Source of the DNA: Aphanomyces cochlioides
Lineage: Eukaryota; Oomycota; Saprolegniomycetes; Saprolegniales; Verrucalvaceae
DNA: 64,000 bases
Reading direction: 5' to 3'
Assembly (NCBI GenBank): GCA_019828595.1
Contig: JAHQRK010000003.1
Span: 2,046,001 to 2,110,000 of the forward strand
Shown here: positions 12,264-23,019 of the stretch, in pieces
Numbering within the stretch: the first letter of the stretch is position 1
Layout of the letters: each line of letters starts with the position of its first letter
Notes under the pieces: generated by a model
Databases searched by the model: none
The model's input: the letters and a program-made list of their open reading frames with translations, nothing else
Told to the model about the DNA's origin: nothing
Position numbers and translations under genes: made by a program

Positions 12264-12762
12264 ATAACATTGTTATATTCAATTAATTCCTGTATATTTC
12301 CGGACAACCATCATCCGGATAGATCAGCGACCTTTCCCCACTTTTTTGAAATCGAGAGATATGCCAAGAACGTCAAAGTTCCCGCGGACTTTCCCGACAT
12401 GCTGCGCAGCTTTGCTCGTGAAGTGATTCGCAATCAAGAAAAGATCAAGACGAAAGACGATATTCTTCAGTACGGTATCAAGTAATGGACCGTCTGATCC
12501 GGCCAACGTTGGCGAGCTGGATGAAGGCGACTTTAAGTAGGTTTGATGATCACTGTTGAGAGATGAGTGAATTGATGCGAAAGGTTTTTATCGAAATTGC
12601 CGACTACTTGCACTTGAACCCTGTTGAAAGGAAGCGATGCGCTACCGTGGCAGAGGTGCTACCCAATGGAACGTTTACATATTCAAGTAAATTGCTATCT
12701 ACGTACATTTTGTGTTACCTTGCTCTCCAACTAGCATTTATTCCCGCAGTCGTTCAAATCTC

Positions 12763-12889
12763 ACTCAATATTCTACACCAAATTAGCAGGCTTCTTTTCC
12801 CAAGATTTGCCTTTTTCGTCTGCACACTGAAGAAGAAAAAGGCAAATCTTGGGAAAAGAAGCTTGCTCATTTGACGTAGAATAATGAGT
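12763..12889. repeat. Fold-back hairpin 1 (55-bp arms, 17-nt loop)
   Basis: Bases 12763-12817 are an imperfect reverse complement of 12835-12889, with spacer 12818-12834. The intact homologue at about 30762-30850 has only one of these arms, so the second arm arose in this copy as a templated inverted duplication. Arm differences (CACCAAATTAGCAGG versus the other arm) show the event is not brand new. Confidence 0.85.
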
Positions 12890-13133
12890 CGTATGATGCA
12901 AGCACCTCGAAGGAAGTTATTGTGAAGAGCTCGAATTGTCTGTACCATGGGCTCTTGCGTGAAGAATTTGAAAGAATGTTGCGCGAAGTTCTGCACCACT
13001 CCGATGCAGACAATTGTAGAACAATTAGTCGTACTGAGTTGGTTAATTGTCTTCAAGTACTCTCACAATCCTTTGCCCCACTGAATAGCCTCAAGCCTTG
13101 GTAGGATCCAGATCTTGGTCTCACTCGAAAAGA

Positions 13134-13276
13134 AACAAACCTCGTCTTGTTCGACATCCCATGCGATGAAGGTGGCCGCGTCTTTTACCAAGACATTATT
13201 CCCAGTGTCTTTGATGTCTTGGTAAAAGACGCGGCTACTTTCATCGCATGGGATGTCGAACAAGACGAGGTTTGTT
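13134..13276. repeat. Fold-back hairpin 2 (63-bp arms, 17-nt loop)
   Basis: Bases 13134-13196 are an almost perfect reverse complement of 13214-13276, with a 17-nt spacer. In the intact gene (about 30440-30540) the sequence runs straight from the loop into the next codons. Here the right arm has been inserted between GATGTC and CTTGTTCACG. It encodes no known element, has no target duplication, and looks like strand switching during synthesis. Confidence 0.92.
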
Positions 13277-13381
13277 GTTGTGTCCTTGTTCACGCTGCAG
13301 CCAATGATGTCCTTGACATGCCTCGCGTCGAAATTTTGGGTAGGGCATTCTACATCAAGTCGTCATACACGAGATATGAAA

Positions 13382-14215
13382 TAATCACCTTTCACTGCAG
13401 AGATTGCTTCCCAAGCACAGGCTAAAGTTGAAAGCCAACGTGCAGAGTTTGCCATTTGACTCAGCAGATTTACTGGTGTTAGAAAAAAATGAAAGGAGGT
13501 AATTTATTCATCTTACCGATGGTGTAGGAATTGAACGAACAGAACCCAACTCAAATGAATTATCATAGAGGACAGCGATCTTCTCGGTTGAGTTTATTAC
13601 TGCTCCTTCAATTCCTAGACCATCGATGCGATGGCTATATCGGCACAATTCATCGTTCCCGAATATACTGGTTCAAATGGAAAGTTTCTTCTCCTTGGTT
13701 TCCAAGGTCAGGACGCCATCGAGAAACAACTGCGCCAGCTCGTCATAATTATTCATTATGTCATGGTGACATGGACTGAGCTACCTCAAGTCGTTACTCA
13801 TTTAGATAACACAACGAAACAATATGGTGATTCAAACTCAGACGGAATAGCTTACTGTCTAAACAAGAATAACCAGGTTCTATTTCACTTCCGTCAAGTC
13901 AGCCTTGACCTGACAAGCTGCGCAATCTCCTTGTTCGTCGCAACAACCAGAGGTGGCGGCGTTCTTCAAGAATTAATTGGTCACACATCGACGGAGTTTG
14001 ATTGGTTGGACTGATAAAAGCATGATTGGTCATCTCAGAAAGTCCATTTGCAGAAAGGACAACCAATTGAAATACATCGAGATGTGTTTTGATTGTTTAA
14101 AAACACCCCGTGGAAAGAGATCTTGAAAGCAATAGCTCAAGCTCTTGACAAGCCTGCGCACTCTAGAAGCCAACAGAGATGACGAGCACTTCGTCGCGTT
14201 CTTACTTTTGTCCAC
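13382..14215. repeat. Left flank segment B: fossil palindrome of coiled-coil exons
   Basis: This block is an inverted near-copy of 28531-29363 (coordinates sum to about 42746). Inside it are decayed exons of the coiled-coil gene on both strands. On the plus strand near 13534-13575 is GAATTGAACGAACAGAA, compare the ELKGQNENQMNYQ exon. On the minus strand, near 13870-13990, is the KNEEIAQL..EVKADL exon. Similar exon ends on opposite strands facing each other mark an old palindrome centre near 13,590. No functional gene remains. The last 50 bases merge into the 5' flank shared with R3. Confidence 0.7.
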
Positions 14216-14249
14216 ACCTTAGTTCTATCTCCAATGAAATACAAAGCAG

Positions 14250-14483
14250 ATGAAGGATGACCTGGACGACGAAGGGGGCTGTTCAGTCTACAAGTGGTTT
14301 CTGCTGATGAATGAAGCACAAACTCGAGAAACCAGTAAAGCCCCCCCGAGAGAGAATGATAAAGAATACTCTCAGGTATTGGATTGTTTCGTCAAGTCTC
14401 TTCGTGAAAATGTGATGGATAATGAAATGCACCGCCTTTGCCGCGTACAATCTTTCAATTTCCATGCAGATCGAGGTCACTGA
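14250..14483 (+). pseudogene. Relic coiled-coil exons upstream of copy 3
   Basis: Same 77-codon relic as 6765-6998, in inverted position. Together with segment B just upstream, it shows that remains of another coiled-coil gene of the same orientation precede copy 3. Confidence 0.5.
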
Positions 14484-14977
14484 CCTGCGTGTCCAGCGTG
14501 CACATTAAAAAATTTCTCTACTCACTCTGGGATTCGCTCCTCTCACCACGATATATCGAAATCTCCCAAGGAACACAAATAAAGGACATGGATACAGAAA
14601 ACAACCAAGCATACACGACAACGAAGAACAAAAGGGTGTGCTCGATAGCGAGAAGTGCGAGCTCTCGATCTCTGTGGCGAGAAATGCATGGGGCGGCCCG
14701 CTCCATCGCGCGCAAAATCTTGTCGCAGGAGGCAAAGGATGTGATTGGCTGGATTTGCATTTAAGGAGGTAGGGTCGTTTGAAATACATTTGAAATATCC
14801 AAGTCTCATTGGAGACATCTTTTGAAACATTTGAAATATCGATGAGTTCATGCGATGGGATAACTGATTGACGACTTCCATACATTCTCCAATATATTGC
14901 ACTCTTATTCGAATTTCTTCAGTTTTTAAAATCCAAGTTCTGAAACCACCTTCAACTGACCGATTTTAGCCAATCCC

Positions 14978-17900
14978 ATGCTCTTGACACGAGTTGATCT
15001 AAATATAGATCACCACCTTCGGTGTGGCAATCTTCATAGTCGAGCCTCCAGCAGCACGAAGAAATACCAGCGACCAAGGTTCGTTCGAGCTCACGGCGGC
15101 ATGGAAGATCCTCATCTCTCACTTGTAGACACATGCAATCGAAAATGAACAACAAGCCAAAGACGACGACCCTTTTGGTACGACCATCGCTCTTGATGTC
15201 GAGATCTTACAGTGTACTGTATAGGGCATTAACATCAATCGAAAAGAACCTGCCGCGCGCGGCAAGGTTAACCGCACGACTTCAGTGCGAAAGACCCGGT
15301 CTTCATCTGAATTCGACGACATCTTATCGAAGACGCTCGTTGATTTCACGGCAGACTCGGTACGCTTAACACACGCAATCTTGGCGACTCACGATGTCGT
15401 TGTAGAATGAAGAAAAGCGCGAGAATCCGTCCTCACAAGCCATCCACCGAGAATTCGACTTGACAAACGCAACAACTACGACTGAATCGACGGTAATTTA
15501 TTCACATTGCGTTATCTTCATCGAATGTGATAGAGCGCCACTGCGAGCAACCAAGACGAATCCGATGATATCCCGCGACCACACAAAGTACATCTCAAAC
15601 ATGTTTCATGACTTATTCATTTCAATAGACGGTCGAGTCTTTTCCATCCAACACGGATGGTTTTGAATCCATTGACACTCGTCAAATCCCACCGTCGCGC
15701 AATGCAATCCGCTCTGTCAAGCCAATTTTGAAGTCACGACTTGCCAAGGTAGCGACGATTCGTGGTCTTGGCGAGTCCAAGCAAGCAGACAGCGCTCGTC
15801 ACATCACTTGGCAAGAAGAAAACACGGTATGAACATCACTGGGTCGCGAATAGGCACATGACAATCCATCTAGGATGCTAATTTCAGCTCTGACGAGCCT
15901 GCTACTAGCAGCGAAGCAAGCGACACCTCGTCTGAACGACAGAGCTCAGATGATGTCGAAGACATCTTTTCAGGCATCAATCTCAACTTCATGGACGAAT
16001 TGGTACCGACTCCTCGTTGAATATTACCGTCTCACCATACGACTGTAGAAGCATGAAGTGCAAGACAGCCAAATTTTTCGCGATCTCCATCGCGAATTCG
16101 ACATGGCGCCAGCCAACACGTCGACCATCGAAAATGTTTTGAAGGTAATTCCAGTGATATTGTCGATGGAGATGTTTGACTCGTTGGTTGTAGAGCGCAA
16201 AAGTCGACCTTGCGAACAAAAATGCTGGCATTAAGCCAAAAGTGACTCCCCGACGCATGACGTTGCAAGACGCGATCAAGACTGGTCATGTGCAAACCAA
16301 ACAAAAGATCGATCAAGTTCAAGTAAAAAACATTTACCTCCTGCTCGAGATGAACATGTCCCTGTAGAATGCAAAGCCTGTTCGGCCAACCAATATTCGC
16401 ACCGTCGAGCCACAAACAAAGCTGGTCCAGGAGCGAAAAGCAATGGCGAAAGCCAAACTAGACCAGGTTCGTAGAAGTGATTTCTACCTGCGACTGATAA
16501 CGCTGTTTAGAAATGTGCTAGTCTTGCCACAAGCAAGACAAAGCTGCCACCACTCGTCGTTGCGAAGAACGAAGAGATTGCGCAACTCAATGCGCAGCTC
16601 GCTGAGGTCAAGGCAGACTTGATGGAAGCCAAATACGACTTAGTCGTTCATGCGCAAACGGAGAAGCATTTGCGTGAACTGAACGACGAAAGATTGCAGG
16701 TACTTCAGTCCATGAAATGTTGCGCTCATGATATATCAGGAAATTGATACTCTAACGCAATTACTCTCTCAAGAACGTGCCGAACTTGACAACCAACGTG
16801 AGGAAAATTGCCATTTGACACAATGTGTTGAGGTACGGTGAAATAGGCTGATTTATTATCTCACCGATCGTGTAGGAATTGAAGGAGCAAAACCACAATC
16901 AAAGGAATTATCAAATCAAGTATGAGACGATTGTGGTGGAGTTCGAAGAAGCAAGACGACATTGGAGCGCAACTCAGACGACCTTGGAAGACCGACTTGG
17001 ATACGACAAACGACAACTCGCGACAGCACAACGTCGACTTGGGAGCGCTATTCACGAGAAGCTCGAGTGTGAAGTCCAAATACGCTGCTTGCAGAATATT
17101 CTGCACCAAACTGTTCAAGAAAAGGATGACTCTCCGGTGAGCACGGTCACCTATCCCATGGAAGACCACACTCGGGAATTGAATGAATACTCTCAGGTAC
17201 ACCAAACGACATGCTCTGTATCTCAAGTCCTACTAGATATCTGATCGTTTGGCGAACGAAGAACGCAATCTCGAGATGACAGTTGAAAATCACAAGGCAG
17301 AGAAAATTAGAGACTGTCAGGTACGATGACACAGAATCATTGTGTATCCTCATTCATGGCTTAGATCATAAATCAACTCCATGTGACTGTTCATGAATCC
17401 TCCAATGAGTATAAACAGCTTTTGGTGACACATGAAGATACGATAAACGAGTGGAATGCCTCTCAAATGGCGTCAGAAGACCAGCTCTCGCGTGCCCACG
17501 AGCAACTCGAGCGCCTCAACCAGCAACTGGTAGATGCCTTAGTAGCCAAACACCAGCAAGACTACGAAATCGAGTCCCTTCGAAGCATTTTGCACCGATT
17601 CGTTCAAGAGCGTGAAGTCTCGAAAATGAACACGTTGGTATTCCAACCAGAAATGATTGCAAGCTCGCAACATAACCAACAAGCTCGACGTTTAGTGATA
17701 CAAAGCAAGTCCGAGTGGGTCAACGAAGAACATCCGCTGCGCGAAAATCAAGAAAATCCTCAACTCGCGAGCGAACTTGCTACCGTCCAGTCCGAATTGA
17801 CCAAGATCACACATGAGCTGCGCATTCACGAGCAAAATGAATGTGATTTGTGGGGTGAAATGTACGGCTACTATCAGGTACACCACACTACTCACACATT

Positions 17901-19510
17901 TTTTCTCAAGTCCTACCAGATATTCAATCGTTTGGCGAACGAAAACCGCAATCTTCAGACGACTGTGGAAAATCTGACGGCAGAGGTTGCCCGTGACAGT
18001 CAGGTACGATGATAAGAGTCACTGTATATCCCCACTCACTGCTTAGATCGTTCGTGGGCTTGATTTTGGTGTGCAGTCAGGCAGTCAGACTCAAATAAAA
18101 GCCATGCAAGAGATGATTTACCAAATCCTCGAAGAAAATGAAGTCTTGCACAACGAGAACAAAACTAGCGATAAACTCCAGCAAGCATTGCAAGCTCAAT
18201 TGCGTGAAGTCAATTCTCGCAACGATTACTTGCTTATCCAATGTGATGAGCACGAGTCGAAGATCGAGGATCTCGAATCTAAACTCCACGAGGCATGAGA
18301 AAATGTCCACCGCCTTTACTCACTATCGCCGCGTAGGTTCAGCGAGCGAAAACAATTTGGGTCTGCGTGCAACACGACGACGGAGCTACAACAATAAACC
18401 AAACTACACATGCTCAGGATCCAGAAACGATGACACAATTCCAACGGGAAGGTGATACGAACGACAAGCTCGACGGTGAAGATCAAATGCCAGAGGTACA
18501 GTCTCGGAAATATTTCGGTGTGTGAGTTGTCATAGGCAATTATATTTGTGCCACGTTGCACTGCGATGGCTCAAGATGACAACGATGCAGTTGGGGCATT
18601 CACAAATCCAGTGAGCGACGCGTCAAACATATCCAGCCTCGATCCCTCTGCAAAAAAGGAGACTCTTCTGGAACAGAACCTTCGACTTGAAGACCAAGTG
18701 AAGAACTTGACCTTGTTGTGCACAGATATTGTTGAAAGATGCCAGAAGAACGAGTCCCATGTTGCATATTTGGAATTTCAAATCAAACAGGTACGACAAT
18801 GAATTCCACAGCAATCTTTTATATTGTCCACTAGTTACAACATACCTCGGTGGGCAATATTGATCATAAAGTCAACGGTAGTCAAGCTCAGTCGAAATCA
18901 CTCCACCAAAACATTCCCAAATACGACCAAGCATGCAACGTCGATGAAGTCAAACGGCTACAGGCTCCTGTCATTACGAGCCAAGAGCGCGACATATCTC
19001 ATCCCCTCGAAATGGAGACTCATACGCAACCTTCTACACACGATGAGGTAATTTTTTGAAGTATTTCCGCAATTGACTTTGTGAAGGAATTGAAAGATGC
19101 GAACTGCCATGTCGGTGAGATGAAGAAGACAACGAGAAACCAAGATGAGGTGACAGAAGATCGACCCTTAGCCAGCAACATGGTCGCCTCCATCAAGGAT
19201 ATCCAGATAACACCCACTGTGCCAACACCAAGTCAAGCGCACCTACGATTGAGTCGCTCGTATCGAGCTCCGATCTCACCAAACGAGATGAAGAAGATAA
19301 ATCGCAGACTTCATAACACATTGCCAGAAGTCGTTGCAAAGAATCAACAGAACGAGTTGCGACGCCAACAAAAAGAACAAATTCAAAGAAGAATCGAGGC
19401 GCGACAGGTAACATACCCCTTTGACTATTGAGACTTGACATGTCTTGCAGGTCCGTCGAGACCAGCACGGCAATGTCATCCCAAATTTCGCGCTGAAGCG
19501 CAAGAAGTAG
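14978..19510 (+). CDS. Large coiled-coil protein, copy 3 (reference copy, apparently intact)
   Basis: My exon model starts at ATG 14978 (MLLTR, then exons at 15040-15078, 15129-15177, 15247-15359 and 15406 onward) and ends at TAG 19508-19510. About 22 introns of 40-60 nt join in frame, nearly all in phase 0. One intron appears to be GC-AG (from 18295, after CACGAG). Protein of about 1,190 residues. Residues 1-260 are Ser/Asp/Thr-rich and probably disordered. Residues 300-850 are long Gln/Glu/Asn-rich heptads, with an internal duplication: RLANEERNLEMTVEN near 17240-17320 and RLANENRNLQTTVEN near 17930-18000. The C-terminus is basic (EQIQRRIEARQ, then FALKRKK). No enzyme motif, signal peptide or membrane segment was seen. 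Family unknown; a structural scaffold is the plainest reading. The start codon is the weakest part of the model. Confidence 0.75.
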
Positions 19511-21246
19511 CTTATTTTTCCTCATATTTCATGCATAATTGTGATAGATTTCTTGCATTCATGTAAATGAAATCAAGCTGATCGATTCACAAGAATTGTT
19601 TAAATGGGATGCCATTTCCCACATTATGATGAACAATTGCTTCGTTCTTGCGACATCTTTATTCTATGTCTTCTCTTTCGAACTATCCAACCATGTCAAA
19701 CATATCGAGCCTTGCTATTTGTTTCCCATTTGGTGTGGACCTGAGTCGTCCATGTGCAGTATTACATAGTAAGAATGATTAACACACTTGATGACGGTAA
19801 TGGGGGGCGGATTCAAATGGAAAGCCTGTGGTGGTAGTAACATTTGTCAATATTCAACTGGTTGTGTCTAGTCTTTTCTAGTTCTCCAAGTTGATGCAGG
19901 AACGCTTGAGGTGAGTAAATAAACGAGTAATCATGAAGAGGAATAAGCAAGGCGATCATTTGTCAGATAAAATCTGACGTCCTTTAGCGTAATGACCACT
20001 CTAGAAACTCTGACCCGGGTACAAATTTCCCATAATCAATGAAGCAGATGAACAAGCTGCAGCATCAATCGAAATAAAAGAGAACAACAGTCCAAACAGG
20101 TGATACACCAGTATATATTACCGAGTTTGACTTCCCCCACGTGTTTGCAAGTTGCATATATTCCCTTGATACTTCGTGTTCCTTTCGATCAATATTCATG
20201 AATACTCTCGCCAGATACATGCTCAGTGATGAATATCATGGGGAAAGTCTTGGTAATATTCATTTTAGTATTCCTTTGATTTATGTATATGGATCACGTC
20301 GGATAATTTCCATGCATCAACAAACAATGACCTATTTGTCTTCGATATTCTGACTTAAGACAGTACATCGCTTGAAAGATACAGACTTCAGCTTGGCGTG
20401 GCTTTTCGCAATTATTCATCTCCCTAACTTGCATTGGCTTGAATTGCTAGATCGTACACCTGGTCGAGTTCTTGACTTACAATATTGGCCGAATAATATG
20501 ATAGAAAATGCTGACACGCAACTGTATGAACACCTTTCAGTTCCTGTTGAAACATTTTGCTTTAGAAATTGCATTCTTGTATTCTGAATGTTTCAAAACT
20601 CGATCAAAGCATTGCATAGATGCAGGGGTATATATATTAAAAGTTATGGTGGTTTTGAGAAATATCTTTGCATCTTCTGGCTGAGAGGCAAATTTGAGAT
20701 GTATTTCCCGACTTTGGCCTTGGCGAATCTTTGGGGTTAGTCAATGTTGCTAACATAGATGCATTGTTCTCATTCCCAACTTACTATTTTTGCTCATTGT
20801 CGAGTTCGTTTTGCTGTTGCTTCACGATACTTTCTGGCAATTTGTTGATTTGTCCGCGGCTTTTCTTCATGGTTTCTCTTGGGAAAATTGGAATTCCGAG
20901 AGTGGCCAGCACGCTAAAAGGAAAAGAATTGATACATGGTTGGCTGTCTTCTCTTCTTGATATTTGGCAGTATTTTTCGCCTCGAATGCACCACTGATGG
21001 GATATATATATTGCTAGAATCCTTCATCGTCGGCAACCTACGAGGATTATGCAATATCAAACGTGGTAATGTATTCAGAAAACTTACCTCACTGTGTGCT
21101 AATTTTTGTGGCGGAGTTTCGCTGTGCAGTCTCGGGGCGTGGATATCCCTGTTCTTGTCGCTCGCGCTAGGCTCTTCGCCATGGATCTTGACTCCCTAAA
21201 TGTAGCGTCCCGCACGTTCCCGACGTTTCATAGGTCTTGCCAACAG
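19511..21246 (+). other. 3' flank of copy 3, unassigned ORF pieces
   Basis: Mirror of 1-1737. Open stretches at 20141-20353, 20372-20587, 20731-20997 and 20936-21199 lie on the plus strand. The first reads FPHVFASCIYSLD and could extend upstream to about 20090, where TTVQTGDTPVY is open. No domain is recognised and no continuous spliced frame could be made, so this is left unassigned. The sub-repeat of 7350-7423 is at about 19795-19870. Confidence 0.4.
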
Positions 21247-22291
21247 TTTGATGGTTTTTTGCGTTGTCTTCTTGATCTTTCGTGCCTTCTTGATTTTAGT
21301 AGAGATATGTGAGTCCTATGTCCCTCGATGTGAACGCACTTTTGTTCGCTCTTTCGCCTCGCTGTTGGAATCGGACAAGAGTACAAATGGTACTGAATAA
21401 GCGCTATTTGCATGGATTGGTTCAAATTTGCTGTTTAAACGCTAGTTTTAGAAAATGGATTTAAAATATGGGGGGAAATGTCGACTCTTCATTTGGCATG
21501 TATTCTATGAGAGAATGTATTAATTCATTGCTATCAGGATGTCGAGTACATCAACGACTTTCAAACCCTTTTCAAATATCCAACCAACAGGACATAAACA
21601 TCTAAAATTCATTTCAAAGGTCTCCATCGAACACTTGAGATGGCGAAAAGAGAATACACGAGTCCAAGTTCACTATTCGAGGTAGTTCGAATTTCAGCTC
21701 GAATGAGAGTGCCCTCATCAAATGCATTTCAAATGTCTGCACTTTCTCAAATATGGACTTTCTGAGACGGCCAATCAACATTTGAATAATACTGATCGAA
21801 CCAATCACAGCGATCGCGATCATTAAGATGGAAAGTGCTTTTGAAGAACGAGAACAATCGAGATGGCCATCTCAATATTGACAATTGCAACTGCCACCAC
21901 AGACTTTTCCAGCTGAATCCGTCCCCACAACCATAATCACCTATCTTAATCAACAACGACTTGATATATCCCTTCTTTTCCAACACCCTGGCATTCTCAC
22001 ATTTTGACGCTTGAGAATAGCGACGCAAAATTGAATCCTGAATTGTTGCTCGAAAACTCAAGTCCTGTGCTCGGCAATACAGAGTGTGAGTCGTACAGGA
22101 CGATTTCCTGTACTCCGCCTGTCACCTTCTCGTACGTCTCGTCCATGTCGTAGATTACTCGACAACCAAACTTGGCAAGGCGAAAACTCCTATCAAGGCC
22201 CTGCGTAGAGGCCAACAGAGATGACGAGCGCTTCGTCACGTTCTTACTTTTGTCCACACCTTAGTTCTATCTCCAATGAAATACAAAGCAG

Positions 22292-22525
22292 ATGAAGGAT
22301 GACCTGGACGACGAAGGGGGCTGTTCAGTCTACAAGTGGTTTCTGCTGATGAATGAAGCACAAACTCGAGAAACCAGTAAAGCCCCCCCGAGAGAGAATG
22401 ATAAAGAATACTCTCAGGTATTGGATTGTTTCGTCAAGTCTCTTCGTGAAAATGTGATGGATAATGAAATGCACCGCCTTTGCCGCGTACAATCTTTCAA
22501 TTTCCATGCAGATCGAGGTCACTGA
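22292..22525 (+). pseudogene. Relic coiled-coil exons upstream of copy 4
   Basis: Third occurrence of the relic described at 6765-6998, identical in translation to it. Confidence 0.5.
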
Positions 22526-23019
22526 CCTGCGTGTCCAGCGTGCACATTCAAAAATTTCTCTACTCACTCTGGGATTCGCTCCTCTCACCACGATATATCG
22601 AAATCTCCCAAGGAACACAAATAAAGGACATGGATACAGAAAACAACCAAGCATACACGACAACGAAGAACAAAAGGGTGTGCTCGATAGCGAGAAGTGC
22701 GAGCTCTCGATCTCTGTGGCGAGAAATGCATGGGGCGGCCCGCTCCATCGCGCGCAAAATCTTGTCGCAGGAGGCAAAGGATGTGATTGGCTGGATTTGC
22801 ATTTAAGGAGGTAGGGTCGTTTGAAATACATTTGAAATATCCAAGTCTCATTGGAGACATCTTTTGAAACATTTGAAATATCGATGAGTTCATGCGATGG
22901 GATAACTGATTGACGACTTCCATACATTCTCCAATATATTGCACTCTTATTCGAATTTCTTCAGTTTTTAAAATCCAAGTTCTGAAACCACCTTCAACTG
23001 ACCGATTTTAGCCAATCCC

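Larger units (their letters stand above)
10168..12273 (-). mobile_element. Crypton-like (tyrosine recombinase) transposon, decayed
   Basis: This 2.1-kb block interrupts R2 on its left and abuts EF-hand gene debris on its right. Its minus strand encodes a tyrosine-recombinase-like protein in several pieces (see 10179-12052). Cryptons are DNA transposons that use a tyrosine recombinase and lack the terminal inverted repeats of DDE elements; a stramenopile lineage of them is known. I cannot define exact ends. The left edge contains GTACTATTAATAGTAC, a perfect palindrome, at 10191-10206. The right edge contains GTTTCGT inverted repeats (12133-12263). No target duplication could be identified, and the insertion may have been followed by deletion of neighbouring DNA. 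Confidence 0.7.
12274..13381 (+). pseudogene. Rearranged, decayed copy of the RIIa/EF-hand gene
   Basis: From ATTCAATTAATTCCT at about 12274 to about 13324 this plus-strand sequence matches the minus strand of the intact gene and its promoter (31440 down to about 30434). It keeps the RIIa exon (YAKNVKVPADFPDM), the 43-nt intron and the EF-hand exon, but with damage: most of the middle of exon 1 is deleted near 12483, an AAG-to-TAG change ends the frame near 12538, and two fold-back insertions (12763-12889, 13134-13276) interrupt exons. The final 57 bases (13325-13381) instead match 29835-29891 in the same orientation, a local inversion. It cannot be functional. Confidence 0.88.
14216..22258 (-). 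repeat. Repeat unit R3, complete, inverted
   Basis: This 8.04-kb block is the reverse complement of the unit. Positions up to 21246 mirror 1-7030 (sum 21248, shifting to 21246 after a 2-base indel), and 21228-22258 mirror 7033-8062 (sum 29290). The junction between the two parts is the same head-to-tail junction as at 8044/8045, so R3 and R4 are also a tandem pair, in the opposite direction to R1 and R2. R3 shares some rare variants with R2 and others with R1, suggesting exchange between copies. Confidence 0.93.
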
